Below, piece after piece: positions 1 to 11,900 of a DNA stretch of 64,000 bases. This DNA comes from Cercis canadensis. Its lineage: Eukaryota; Streptophyta; Magnoliopsida; Fabales; Fabaceae. Where the stretch lies: contig QAOA01006013.1 in assembly GCA_003255065.1 (NCBI GenBank), positions 497,408-561,407 of the forward strand. Direction: 5' to 3'. The position numbers were made by a program, and so were the translations under genes. Numbering within the stretch: the stretch's first letter is position 1; each line of letters starts with the position of its first letter. The notes under the pieces were generated by a model that was given only the letters and a program-made list of their open reading frames with translations, had not been told where the DNA came from and ran no database searches.

Positions 1-405
1 CAAAAGCAGTAGATATGTAAGATATAAGCATGTATCCAATGCATAAGTTTAAGTAACAGAAGGATCAATTAATGGCTGACCAAGTTTTCAAAATCTCAAG
101 GAAGCAAATAATGATTAAAAAATATATTGAAGGTATAAATAGATAAGTAACGGAGGGAAGGTTGGACAAGATATGGCAGGATTAGGAGGCCTCCTACAGT
201 AGGAAGAGCAAGAAAGGAATACTTATTAAAATCAGCAAGAAACCTATGAAAAAGCAAAATGAACACAATAATAATTTTAAATACAAGCAGTGTGCTAAAG
301 TAAAAAGGAAGATAACTTCATGAACTAAAGTCTTTATATTCAATCATTACAACCTAAATATCAGCAAGAGAAGAGAAATTGCAGGTCAGTGTCATAGGAA
401 TATAC

Positions 406-2566
406 CTGACAAGAAAGCAGATCTAATGAGATCACCACACCAGCAGTATGAAAGCACATGCACGTTTGCATTCAAATTTTCATTCTTTACAATTCTCTGA
501 AAGAAATTAGTGCAACCATCTTGAAGAATCAGATGCTCTCCAGCACGTTTTATATCTTCAAGGTTCACACCCTTGAGTACACCTGACTCAATCACCCTAT
601 CATTTGCCTTCTTCTCAAACTCTGAAAGTCGCTCAAGTGCTACAGACAATTTTTTATAATCGAAACCCTCCACTGCAAAATGGCATTGGTCAAAGTCAGA
701 ATTCACAAAAGCTGATAACAGAAAGCAGATTGATGCTAAATCATGTCAAACAAATGCTACGGAAAATATTAAAAATTATCATACATCTCTTAGGAGGCAA
801 AATGCTTTCTATACATTGCTCATAATCCTCAGTATACTGCTTGGATAGAAAGCCCCATGTATTCCTGAGGTCAGCAGAAGACATCCGAACAATTTGATCT
901 TCCGGCTGATTCTGCTCAGATTTTGGTGCTGTCAGTATTGCAATTTCTGCCAAGATGGCAGACGAATCAACAACGGTGCAAGTCAAATCAAAATCAGAAA
1001 ATATCACAAGACGATCTTCTGCAGGATTATGTCCTTTAGTCAAGGGTACTGCAGTTGGCTGAAAGAGTGGCTGAGCAGAGAAGAAGTCTATTTCAAGCTT
1101 CATTGCTTGGTGATACAGCTTTTCAATGACATCAAGCTCTTCGCCTGTCAAAGAGACACTTAGTTTATCGAGCAAATCTTCAGTTTGCAGAGCAGAGGCC
1201 TAAATTCAAAGAGAAGGTTAACTGAGTGCTAGGAGTCAAGAAGGCCATCAATGAAACATAGATTCCACCAATTTTCAAAATAGTGGAGTACTATTAAAGC
1301 AACAACAATAACTACATGGTAAGGTTCTATTGTCGATATGACGAACCTGGAAACCTTCAGAAGAATAATTGTCAATCCACTTCTGGAAAGGGTGAGTAAC
1401 ATCCTTGGGGTCTAGAAGTTGCAAGAACTGTTTACCCAAAAAGGCATAAAGCCTCATGCAAGGAGCCATGGCACCTAGAGTATAGGCAGCAATTTTTGTT
1501 TTCTCAAAAGGTGTTGCAAGTTTACCAGGACCTTTCACTCCTTCCACCTTCCCTGAGGCAGTAGCGAACAAGAAGTCTGTGTACTTAACCGTTGCAGAAT
1601 TAATACTGCTCTCTTTGGCAAGGTCTAATCCCCATTCCTACACATAAATGGCACAAGACCATAATAATATATATTAAATGGGTGAAAAAGGCAAAAACTA
1701 CTAGAATATAAAGTAGAAACTGGCTATTTAAAAATGTCATAAAGTTAGCATGAGACATGTTTCACAGAGCTCAAGTTTTGAATAATGTACTTAATCTTAA
1801 AACATCTGTTTCCTCCCTGTCAATATTGCTGGGCCAAGGTGGAAACGGGGCAAAAAAACGTACTTTTTTTTCCCTCACAGGAAATATTTTCTAAAGTATT
1901 CACTCTCTTGTTCAATTAGAATGGATGTACCCTTGCTCTCACAGTGATCTTCCAAGCATATACAACTTTATTTTTATGCTTGTAAAATGCACAAGTTTGA
2001 ACATCAAATAGGGAGCCAGCCAGCATTGAGCAGATTTTTAACTCCTTTTCCCCCAGCACTCGACACCCAAAATATCATTTCAGGATCCAATTCAATAGAT
2101 CAGACAAGGACAAAAGTACATGTATCTCCCCCAACAAAAAAAGAAGAAGCACAATAAAGGCTCAGATTTCACAACTTGAGATCCAAGGCAACAATACCGT
2201 CCTTATCCAAACATAATGCTTTGCTGTAGGATGTTGAATATTTCACAATTTTTTTTTCCTGATTGTATACTTCACAATGCAAGTTACAAATATAAGAACT
2301 CAATTATAAGTGTAACATGTAAGAATAAAGATTCTGTTCCAATGGAAGTCCATTTTCCTAGGAAAAGCATCTTACCTTCACCAGTGAATTATGCATTTTT
2401 AGCTCCTCTACAACTGCCTTCCTCAACTCAGAGATTCCAAGCTTTGCATCATCATCATCAGCACACTCTTCAGCCAACTCATACCTATAAAATAATAAAA
2501 ATCAAAAGAAAGAAGTTTAAACAATCACAGGATTTACCAAAACCCTTTAATTGGTGAAAAGAAAAG

Positions 2567-2607
<41 letters not shown>

Positions 2608-4044
2608 NTTTTTTGTAAAAAAAGGAGTTTTTTGGGGAGGGAGACAGATATCCTTATGTAGCATGGTGTTCTGGATTTCAAAGATTGAAACTCACCTCAA
2701 TCAATGTATATACAATTTCACCAAATAATCTAACCCTCCAGTTTTGGTTGCTGAGAAAACTGACAAGCAGAACAAAAGAAATAAAGCTTCAAACATATGA
2801 ATTAAGCTGCTCTTTTTCCAAAAACTATAAATTCACTCAAATGGCAATTGATATGTTCAGTCAAGCCAACATTTTACCCTCTAAAATCTCAAAAAATAAA
2901 CATAACGACGTTCATATTGTTGTTTCATTCCCTTTCTGTGCCTCTGAGTTCAACAATCAATGTCCTCTAACTTTTCCCTTTTCCTAAACTTTCTCAGCAA
3001 CCAAACTGGGGACAATAACTTGACGAATCCAAATAAACTTTCAAGCAATATAACGCTAAAAAATAAAAATGAAGCTTGACAATACTTAGAATCATTTATT
3101 TTCCCCTTATTACAGGTTTCCAGCACCAATAGATTCTTGAAAATACGCTACAAGTAAAAGATAAAGCTCCATGTAATATGATAATTCACTTGCTTTACAC
3201 TCTCTAGTCATAAACAATAATCTTCTCTCATCTCACCATATGGTCTAAAATACCAACCTCAAGAGATGGGAAATCCACCCAATAATTATAATTTCCGACA
3301 AGGAAAGCAATTCAGTAATTCTTTCAGTAACATTTCTTCTTAGAGAACTGAATCTGCCATTAAATGTCGGCTTATTGTGAAATGTGACCCTCGCGTATGT
3401 ACTGAAGAAGGTTGTTCTTGAATCTTGACTAGCCACAATTCAGTTTGCCCTTTTTTTTTTTTTTTTTTTTTTTATTATGCCTTTCTAAGAATCAAACACC
3501 ACGATAAGAGAAAACAAATAATGCGTATATAATCAATTGCTGTCAAGTTAAAATTAAGACTCTTATTAGATTAAAACACTTATTACTTTATTTAATTATA
3601 TATTTCCCGGGCAGAAAAGATACATTTTTTCTCAGCAATCAAACAACAAAGATAGAGTTAAATTACAGAAATTATTTAAGTAAAAGAAAAAGAAAAGATA
3701 GAAACGAAAACGCACGCTTGAGCAAAGGCCCGAAGAAAATGGACATCTTGGGCGATGTAATGACGGAAAGATTCAATCTTCAAATCCCCCGAGGCCAAAC
3801 AGACTACAAAGGGAGTGTACATGGCAAAAATGGATTCCCTTCTGAACTTGATCCAAAAGCGCCTTGCAAGTCCCGCTTCGGTGTCCACCGACGCCATAGC
3901 TGACTTCGGCGCCATCGCCATTGGTATTGACGATCTCCGAGTTGAGTCAAGACGGCAGGATCTGAGCGAGTACGGAAATGGAATGGTAGATATTAAATTG
4001 ATGAGAGAAATTTTGATTGGGTTTGGGGAGATGAGTAAGCGCAT
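406..4044 (-). CDS. TH2: Bifunctional TH2-type protein (TenA-like domain plus HAD thiamin-monophosphate phosphatase), 3' end off the window
   Basis: Plant TH2 proteins dephosphorylate thiamin monophosphate to thiamin and carry an N-terminal TenA/THI-4 helical domain followed by a HAD phosphatase domain. Five exons can be read: 4044-3716, 2484-2376, 1637-1347, 1199-785 and 672-406. All join in frame at GT-AG sites and give about 470 residues. Residues 1-50 look like an organellar presequence (basic, Ser-rich) and a second in-frame Met pair lies near residue 42, so dual targeting is possible (inference). The TenA part includes the stretch FWIKFRRES and PCMRLYAFLG. The HAD signature DFDLTCTVVDSS (DxDxT) is in exon 4. 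The family is about 610 residues, so the last 140 or so residues, including the rest of the HAD core, lie left of position 1. I found no further exon in 1-405. The first in-frame ATG is 4042-4044, with codons before it open but lacking ATG. Confidence 0.93.
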
Positions 4045-4549
4045 CAAATACAGAGAGAGAGGGAGACGGCGGTGACTGTGTGTTACACACACGCAGACAG
4101 AGAGAGGGTGAGACTTGAGAGAGAGAGAGAAGAGCTGGCAGTTGGATCGCTCTGGCCTCTGGGTGTGAAAAGCGAGGGAAGTTTTTATCTGTTGGCGTAG
4201 TAGTATACTATTTATTTTCCTTCATTGGGATGGGCTATACTACACACCTTCGCAGAGCTTAAAGCCCGAGAAATAAAACCCATGTACCACACACAAAACC
4301 ACCCATACAAGCCCCGCAGAATGTGTAAGATGTACCTGGATCTACCAAACCAAGCAGAGCCCAATGGGCTTCACTGCTTGAGTCCCAAGAAGATTTTCAA
4401 TATATATAGTTAAATACAAAAAGATGATTTTTTAATGAATAATTATTCAATGCCAAAAATAAATAAATAATTACTCAATTCAATAAAGTGATATTCATAA
4501 CATAAGTATAATTGATATTTAAGATGATCATTGCCTTTTATTTTACTTA
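4045..4549. promoter_or_regulatory. Upstream region of the TH2 gene
   Basis: This spacer holds the leader and presumed promoter of the minus-strand TH2 gene. A CT/GA-rich tract at about 4050-4130 (runs of gagaga) sits just upstream of the start codon, typical of plant 5' leaders. No convincing coding sequence was seen. The right end becomes AT-rich before the transposon nest. Confidence 0.45.
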
Positions 4550-4837
4550 GGTTGTGTTTGGATAGAGTATTTGAAAAATTATTATATATTTTAAATACAT
4601 GTAATTAAAATGCAACATTTCAAATACATGTATTTATAAAATATTTTGTTTGGATACATTCTATTATAAATAGAGTAATTTAACAACAATATTCAAAATT
4701 ATTGATAAACATTACAATACTCCTTCAAATCACATTCTTTAATTTGACAAGAAAAATATAAAAAAGATCAATCACAAAACATGATAGGTTTATGCAGATC
4801 ACTACTGCAAGGTATTTGGGAGGAAAACATGGCATAT

Positions 4838-4845
4838 AGACCCAG
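4838..4845. repeat. Left target-site duplication of the first hAT element
   Basis: AGACCCAG directly abuts the left TAGGGGTG terminus. Its partner AGACCCAA is at 9294-9301, directly after the right terminus. Confidence 0.85.
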
Positions 4846-5932
4846 TAGGGGTGTTCACGGGTCGGTTCGGGCGGTTTGAACCGCAGTCTAGAAACTGAAC
4901 CGTAGGTAAATGTGCAGGTTGGTTCGGTTCGGTTTGGTATGAAATAGGGAATGAAACCGAAGCAAACTGCATGAGTTGGTTTGGGCGGTTTCGCGGGTTG
5001 AACCGCACACAATTGTTGTCTCATGTAAACCTAATTAACAAGTGGGTACAGAAAATCTGAACATTCTAACAAAATAACAAATATCCAAATTTCACCATAA
5101 TTTAATCAAATATCCAACATTCAAAGTTTGAAACATAATAACATTGACAAACAACAGTAGTTTAAGAATTTAACCATAATTAAACATCCACCAAATGATA
5201 AAACAGCAGCTACCAAGTACCAACAAACCACCAAAGGATCAAACAGCAGCCAGCTACGAAGGAACCACCAAATCATCAAACAGCAGCTACCAAGAAAGTA
5301 TCAAGTACAAACAAACTACAAAGTAATATAATCTAGCTACCAAGTACCAGCAAACAAAGTATCAGCAGCTACCAAGTAGCAAGTACCAACAAAGTTACAA
5401 ACCACCTTGGTGAAATTAATGCTAAGCAACTTTTCAATTCTGAACACACCAACTTGATTTGAGAGCTGAGCAATTTTTGAGATGGCGAAACAAACATGAT
5501 GTCCCAGTCTTCCTTGTGTCAATGTTGAATTTTCTGGCACAGTGATTACAAGTATAATGCAGCCAAGTATCATTTTCATCTACAGCAACCTTGGTGAAAT
5601 GGTTCAAAAATTATGATTTGGGCCTTCTATTCCCGTTCAACTAAACAGTAAACAACATAATATAAAATCATTCCACAGTCAATTAGTCTTAAAGCAAGAA
5701 ACATAACAGAATTTCAGTCATTCAGACAAGGAAAAAAATGAAAGAGCATCAGAATATAGACCTTTTATAAATAAAGTATCAGTCAATGACAATCTATTGA
5801 ATCTTCGTCCCGACTTCACTTTCAGTTACATTTGACAATTCTAGTTCAATAAAACACAAAAAACCAACAGAAATATTTCATAAAGTCAGCTAGTTGATAG
5901 TGAACTTAAATTGAATAATGTTAAGTTTTTAA

Positions 5933-6755
5933 TCAGAATTTCATAAGAAAGAAATTAACCTGATTCCATAGATTAGATTCATCCAATTGGGTACGAAGAT
6001 CAATAACTTTCTTGGGAGATTTCAACCAATTTTGGCAACAAACCAAAGCCTCGACAATTGTAGGTGCAAGTGAGCTACGAAATGGGTCAAGAATTCGACC
6101 CCCAGTGCTGAAAGTAGACTCATATGACACTGTAGACATCGGTATGGCCAATATATCCCTTGCCATGTGAGACAACACATAATACCTCAACCTCTTCCCC
6201 TTCCACCACTTGAGAATTTCAAATCCATCATAATCATCCTCTACCCCATCTTTTGAGTATCTATCTAATTCACTCTTCTTCACTTCAATCTGTTGTCTTT
6301 TCACTGTCAATTTAAACTCTGATGACCAGCTGTCATCATCATCTACCTCATGGTGTGAAGAAAAGTCCAATAGAGAACTAGAATCACCCACATCAAGAGG
6401 CATAGGAAACTGGAGCTTGTAATTGTCATACAATCTATGGAAGACATCTTTCAATTTTCCAAAGACTAATTCCCCCATCATCTTGCCATACATCCGATTG
6501 AAGCAAAAATCCAAATATGCTAACTTATACCTAGGATCTAGAATGACAGCCACAAATAAAAGGTAATTGGTATTGTCACTACTAGCATCCCAATATTTAT
6601 CAAATTTGGATTTCATGCTTATTGCCATACTATGCAAAACCTCATCGTTAGTAGACTTCTATTTCATCAAGGTTCTTGCAATGCAACACAATTGTTGAAA
6701 AAATTCATTTGAAGTCACATTTAAAGAACCAGAAAATGAAAGGGTTGCATCAATG
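5933..6755 (-). pseudogene. hAT transposase fragment (C-terminal region with dimerisation domain)
   Basis: The open stretch 6637-5933 encodes about 234 residues with the hAT features KFDKYWDAS, ILDPRYKL, and the C-terminal dimerisation block (DILAIPMSTVSYESTFSTGG, then RSSLAP and an EALVCCQNWL-like helix). Upstream the same frame continues as TLSFSGSLNVTSNEFFQQL and ARTLMK but is cut by an in-frame TAG where related proteins usually have Trp. The DDE/BED N-terminal parts are missing from the element. This is a dead transposase, not a host gene. Confidence 0.85.
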
Positions 6756-8127
6756 GAAGGGCACGAGAAAACAGAACAAACTAAGACATAATCACAAGAA
6801 TTAGAAACATAGCCAAATTCACCCTAAACACTCAACAAATTGAGACAAATTGACCAGCACTGTAAGCAATTAACAAACAGTGAAGAAAGGTACATGATAT
6901 AGTTTTTGTCCCTACCTGTTATCTCTCTCTAATAGGTATGAAAATGAAATAGTAAGGTTTACTCAAGGGATCATATAAGTTAGTTCCAATAAATTAAAAC
7001 TCAACTCATTTTAGGACAAGTTAGACTTACAAGAGGACAAGTTTTCTAGCATGATATACCAGCCAAATTTTTTAAGATAACTTAAGTTCAATTTTTTATA
7101 TTATCATTCCACTGAAACAGTACAAAGTCATCCTATATTAGACCAAGATAGGATGAAACAGTACAAAGTCAGAAGATAAGACATCCTATGAATCAAATGC
7201 AAAAGAGAATAATGCTAAATAGAACTAGGAAAACACATCAGAAAATAACCATTCCAAGGATGCAGAACAAACCCAAGATTTTCCATAAACCCTAAGAAAT
7301 TTGATTCATATATACCACACAGCAAGGTGATGCAGGAACAAATGCTCACTAATCTCAGAACTAGAAAAACATGTGACACATACATCAACCAAAAACAAAC
7401 TATTAACTAGTAAAAGTTAACTTCATATTCAAAAGATAAGTGACAGCTTCACCATAACATGAATAGAATCTTTTAAGCAACAACACAGAAAAATTAAAAG
7501 GGACTCAAATTCACCAAGAGGAAGCAAAAAATAAATACCTTCAACGAGCCTTGCAAGACTAGAAGTAACACTAATAGTTTCCTTCCTGTATCATAATAGA
7601 AGTATCTAATCCTGCATTACATGAGAACCTATGAGAACCCATTTGCAACACACAGAAGAAAGTCAAGAAACACATAAGGGAACTAGCTGAAACCTTTCTA
7701 TTAATAATTCAGTAAATTTCTTATGCCATGTCATGCAACAATAGAACAACTATCAATAATTAAAAACTTCTATACAAGCTTTAGTTTAATCTCCTAGCTA
7801 CAAATAGATAGCCATATGTCAAATTTAAGAAATTTGAAAAAAACAAGAGATACCATAAACAAATATTAATCAAAATCCACAAAGATTTCTAATGCAAATA
7901 GAATCTTTTAATCAGCAGCAGATTGCAATTAACATAAGCATTAAAAAGGACTAAAACAGAGAGCTAGCATGGAACGAACTAGACATTGTTGATACTTGAT
8001 AGTTCCCCAATCCCTCAATAGAGTTCCCTAATCCCATTGTAAATTCATAAGACAAACACCCCCACCCCAATTGTTGCTCAAAGCCTCAAACAACATCAGT
8101 CAGCATGTCCTACAGTGAAGCCCTAAA

Positions 8128-8825
8128 TTTATTTACAGAAGGAACCCTAATCGAAACCCTAATAAAAAAAACCCAATGGAATGAACCAGACTGTAGGAAT
8201 CCAGTTGTTCCAAAACAAAAAGGAATGTACTAATTCAAATGATCAACAAATCAGAAACCCATTTGCGTCTATGTCACTCTAATCAGTAATCAGAAAAGGC
8301 AAATAGAATTCAAAATTTATTGGGAAAGTGAGCACATATAGCCCAACATTGATAATCACAAACACAAATCCATAAGAAAAGCAAACTCATAAAGCATCAC
8401 TTATAATTATAATCCAAGCAAACCAAAGATAAAGTGAAATGTGAAACTAGAATGAACCAGAAAATGGAATTAACATACATTCAAATACAAAGTTAAATTT
8501 CATAATAAAAAAGATGACAAACTATTAAACTCCTAGGAACCCTAATCGAAACCCTAATAAAAACCCTCATCAAAACCCTAATAAAAAAACCCAAATCGAA
8601 ACCCTAATAAAGAAAACTCAATGGAATGAACTAGAAAATGAAATTAACATACATTCCAATTCAACTGACCAAGGAAATTTCAGAATTAAAACCCTAATAA
8701 AAAACCCTAATCGAAACCCTAATAAAAAAAACCCAATGGAATGAACCAGAAAATGAAATTAACATACATTCAAATTCAACTGACCAAGGAAATTTCAGAA
8801 TTAAAACCCTAAGAAAAACTATTAA
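8128..8825. repeat. Cluster of AAACCCTAA-type motifs and a 115-bp tandem repeat within the hAT element
   Basis: At least ten copies of ACCCTAAT/AAACCCTAA occur with irregular spacing between 8128 and 8825. Two near-identical units of about 115 bp (around 8585-8700 and 8705-8820) share the stretch gaaattaacatacattc followed by caactgaccaaggaaatttc. A third partial copy starts near 8452. The motif matches plant telo-box sequence, but the array is not a uniform telomere repeat. Confidence 0.7.
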
Positions 8826-9706
8826 ACTCCTTACCTTACACACACCGAGAGAGGAAGCTATGAACATCCACTAACAGCACGTCCCACACCGAGAGTCGAG
8901 AGAGAAGATACCAACAAAGAGAGCATTATGCGATGGAGAAAAGACCAGAGATTAAGGAGCACTGAGAGAGGTGAGGTGAGTGAGAGTAGAGAGTAGAGAG
9001 ATGGAGGTTAGGTTTCGACTTCGGTCTCCTTGGTATCGAAATTTCTGGAACAGGGAAGAAATGAAGACCACCTATTGAAAAACTCATTTAATTAGGCCAC
9101 CATATATATAAAACGACGTCGTTTCTTATACTGCGGGTCGGTTCGGTTTGTGATGCGGGTTGAATATCAAAACCCGTGGACCGAACCGCATATGTGCTGG
9201 TTTACTGTTTCGAAACCGAACCGAACCATAGAATTGCGGGTTGGTTCGAGTCGGGTGGTTTGTGCGGGTTGACCCGCCCCATGAACACCCCTAAGACCCA
9301 ATATCTCTATTGTTCCGATCACGGGGATACTGTACACCAGCAATTGTGAGTACGAAATTCTTATTCCTATCACCAGCACTCCCACCATCAATGAAAGCCA
9401 TTTGGTGAAATTCATCTCAATGTTCAAATATCCATTCACTTATCTAGACAAGGAGTTTCGTTGGGTCGAGGAAGGGGTATCGGGCCTAAGTGGAAAAAAA
9501 AAAAGAGAAATTTTAAATATATACTATTTTAAGTGAATTTAAAATNTTGAAATACATTATATTAAGATTTTGAAATACACTATAAAAATATACTAGAATT
9601 TTAGAAATATTTTAAAAAAATACACAAACAAAGTAATTTAAAATAAGTATTTCAAATACATTCTACAAATACATTATACTCTACAAATACCCTATCCAAA
9701 CACACC

Positions 9707-10255
9707 ATAGTTTCCGATAAATTTTACTTATTATTTTTTATATACATATGATTTATGATAATTTTTTATGACATAGCTACTTTGTTTGGTTACAAAAGAT
9801 TTGGAAATCGACTCGGCAGCACTAGAACCAAATGCATGGCTCACATAGGATGCCTCAGTAACATATTCTCACAACTTTGAATCTAAGCTATTGAGAAAGG
9901 AGTTATAGTTTCTGATTGATTGCTGAATAATATAACGGTGTCAGCAGCATTGCTTGTAGGATATTTGATTACATGGATTTCCCATCATGGTCTATTTTGA
10001 GGGGTCCTTTCCATTAGAAGTTTTGACACATATTTATCAAAAAGCTGGTCGTACAATCACTATACAAAAATTTATATTTTTTAATGAAACAAAATTCAGA
10101 AAAACTCTAATGAAAATTTTTTTATCGTTGAAATTTTTGTCAGAATTACTGTTGGAATTTGCTTTTAGGGGAGAGAATTCTTTTTTTTAATTCCAATGAT
10201 ATATTTTAATATACGTTCGAAATTTAGAAACCCAAAGCACACCGTTTCACTGAAG

Positions 10256-10289
<34 letters not shown>

Positions 10290-10374
10290 CTCAAAATGAG
10301 GGGCTGCCTTGCTTGTTTTCCTTTTCAATGTGGGGTTTATCACTTTGCTTATTATATCCGGATTTACTAAGTTT
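9707..10374. other. AT-rich spacer
   Basis: No gene is supported. It contains poly-T runs (10180s and about 10258-10283) and a small open frame (9987-10190) of low-complexity composition with no recognisable domain. Confidence 0.5.
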
Positions 10375-10929
10375 GGATTGCACTTAATTTATATATGTAT
10401 TGGTTGTCCCACAAATGTGTTAGAAAATTTTGGACATTGATATCATCCCAGGATCACTATATCCAAATATATGGGTATAATTGGTTTTGTGGAAAGCTCA
10501 AATGACTTATTCATGAAGGAGAATTAGATAATTCTTCTTGGAAATATGTCTTATGTTATGTTGGGCTTTATCAAAAGGGAAATAGCATAGCTTTGCATTT
10601 GGATCAAGTCAATTTCTAGTTGATGCACCATGTTGTATCTTTGGGGGATTGCACTTAATTTATATATGTGATGGGACAATGGCTGTCCCACATATGTGTT
10701 AGAAAGTTTTGGACATTGATATCATCCCATGATCACTATATCCAAATATATGGGTATAATTGGTTTTGTGAAAAGCACACATGGCTTATTCATGAAGGAT
10801 AATTAAAGAATTCTTCTCGAAATATGTCTTATGTTATGTTGAGCTTTATCAAAAGAGAAATAGCATAGCTTTGCATTTGGATCAAGTAAATTTCTAGTTG
10901 ATGCACCATGTTGTATCTTTGTTGGATTG
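10375..10929. repeat. 271-bp tandem duplication (two copies)
   Basis: Copy 1 runs 10375-10645 and copy 2 runs 10646-10923. Both begin ggattgcacttaatttatat and share long blocks such as gacattgatatcatccca and tagcatagctttgcatttgg. Copy 2 has a small extra segment (gatgggacaatggctgtcccac) that makes a GGGACA/TGTCCC palindrome. Copies look roughly 90% identical by eye. No coding frame runs through both. Confidence 0.85.
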
Positions 10930-11786
10930 TTTTTTTTTTATTTCTAAATTCCTCTCCATTGTGATTTGATTTGAGCTTTGACTTACTCCTCTGCACATTT
11001 GTTTGTTCTTGTTATTTTTTGCTCCATTTTAAACAGATTACTTAGTTTAATATTAATGTCTTTTGGTTCATTGTCATGTTCACTATTTTTAGGGTTATTT
11101 CTGCAATTATCTCCATGCTATTTTTGCATTTTTTTAGACTGTTTCTGGTCTTATTTTACTGGCTGTTTCTGCATCAATTANTGGCCACACAGCGTATCTA
11201 CATCATATGCGCCGATAGTCCCTTCTTGTCTATTTCGGACAACTTTTTCTTTATTTTTTATTCTTATATATAAGAAAAAACAATTGAAGGCTGAACAAGA
11301 AAAAAACACGTCATGGGATTATCGACGTGTTAGACGTGGACACACCGTGTGGCCACTGACACATTTGGTGGTTCTCACATATCAATTATGCTTTTTTTTG
11401 TTTTTAATTTTTTTTTAAATTATAATATTTAAGTGTTATAGATTTGTAAATTTGTTTGTAAAGTGTAATATTCATGTCAAGATTCTTAAATGAATATTTC
11501 TTTAAGAAAAGAAAAGGGAAAGACAAAGATGGCCTCAAAATAACAGACAAACTTGTTGCATAGCTAACACTAACTAAAACAATTATATTTCTCCTTCTCA
11601 CTCACTGTTGTTTTGGAACAAAAAAATGCGTTGTCACGGTTAAGAAAGTGTTTTTGAATCCACAGCTAGCAAGTCGTACGTACAGCTAATTGTCCAAATT
11701 GAGGGAAAAGAATTTAATTGTGGTTGGCCCAGTCTGTCAGGGAGGGAATCAAGTAGTAGATGAATGAAGCATATATATATATAGAT

Positions 11787-11822
<36 letters not shown>

Positions 11823-11900
11823 GTGCATCACTCCACTACTCCACTCGAGTAATTAAGTGCAATATTCACAGTCACTTACATAAGCAGATCGATCGAGAAG
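10930..11900. promoter_or_regulatory. Upstream region of the DUF4220 gene with (AT)n and (AG)n microsatellites
   Basis: The distal part (10930-11640) is AT-rich with no supported gene. The proximal part holds an (AT)n run at about 11770-11783 that could serve as a TATA element, followed by an (AG)n run at about 11787-11822, typical GA-rich leader sequence. The start codon at 11901 is preceded by the purine-rich context gatcgagaag. Confidence 0.5.

Larger units (their letters stand above)
4846..9293. mobile_element. hAT-superfamily transposon, 4,448 bp, non-autonomous
   Basis: Both termini read TAGGGGTGTTCA when read inward, and each is followed by GGTTCGG/CGGTTTGAACC-rich subterminal repeats. 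It is flanked by the 8-bp direct repeats AGACCCAG (4838-4845) and AGACCCAA (9294-9301), 7 of 8 identical, the hAT target-duplication length. It contains a decayed C-terminal transposase (separate entry) and about 2.3 kb of AT-rich, repeat-bearing sequence with no other coding signal, so it cannot move itself. The near-intact target duplication and ends suggest a fairly recent insertion. Confidence 0.88.
4550..9706. mobile_element. Outer TIR element split by a later hAT insertion
   Basis: The left end begins GGTTGTGTTTGGATAGAGTA and the reverse complement of the right end begins GGTGTGTTTGGATAGGGTAT, so the two ends form diverged terminal inverted repeats followed by similar AT-rich arms (aaatac-rich). 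Without the inner hAT and one target copy it would be about 700 bp, the size of a non-autonomous element. Flanking trinucleotides are TTA and ATA, compatible with a decayed PIF/Harbinger-type TWA duplication. The core (4748-4845 and 9294-9439) reads as one hydrophobic minus-strand reading frame across the hAT empty site, which I do not recognise. Confidence 0.5.

Noticed and set aside
2560..2608. Long poly-T tract with an N, possibly a retroelement tail
   Set aside because: It lies inside a TH2 intron with no adjacent element; a homopolymer and sequencing ambiguity explain it.
8128..8825. Interstitial telomere array
   Set aside because: The AAACCCTAA motifs are irregularly spaced and embedded in a duplicated transposon unit; there is no uniform 7-bp array.
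10978..11418. Open frame of 146 residues
   Set aside because: Hydrophobic low-complexity translation of T-rich DNA spanning an N; no domain, no homologous feel, atypical codon use.
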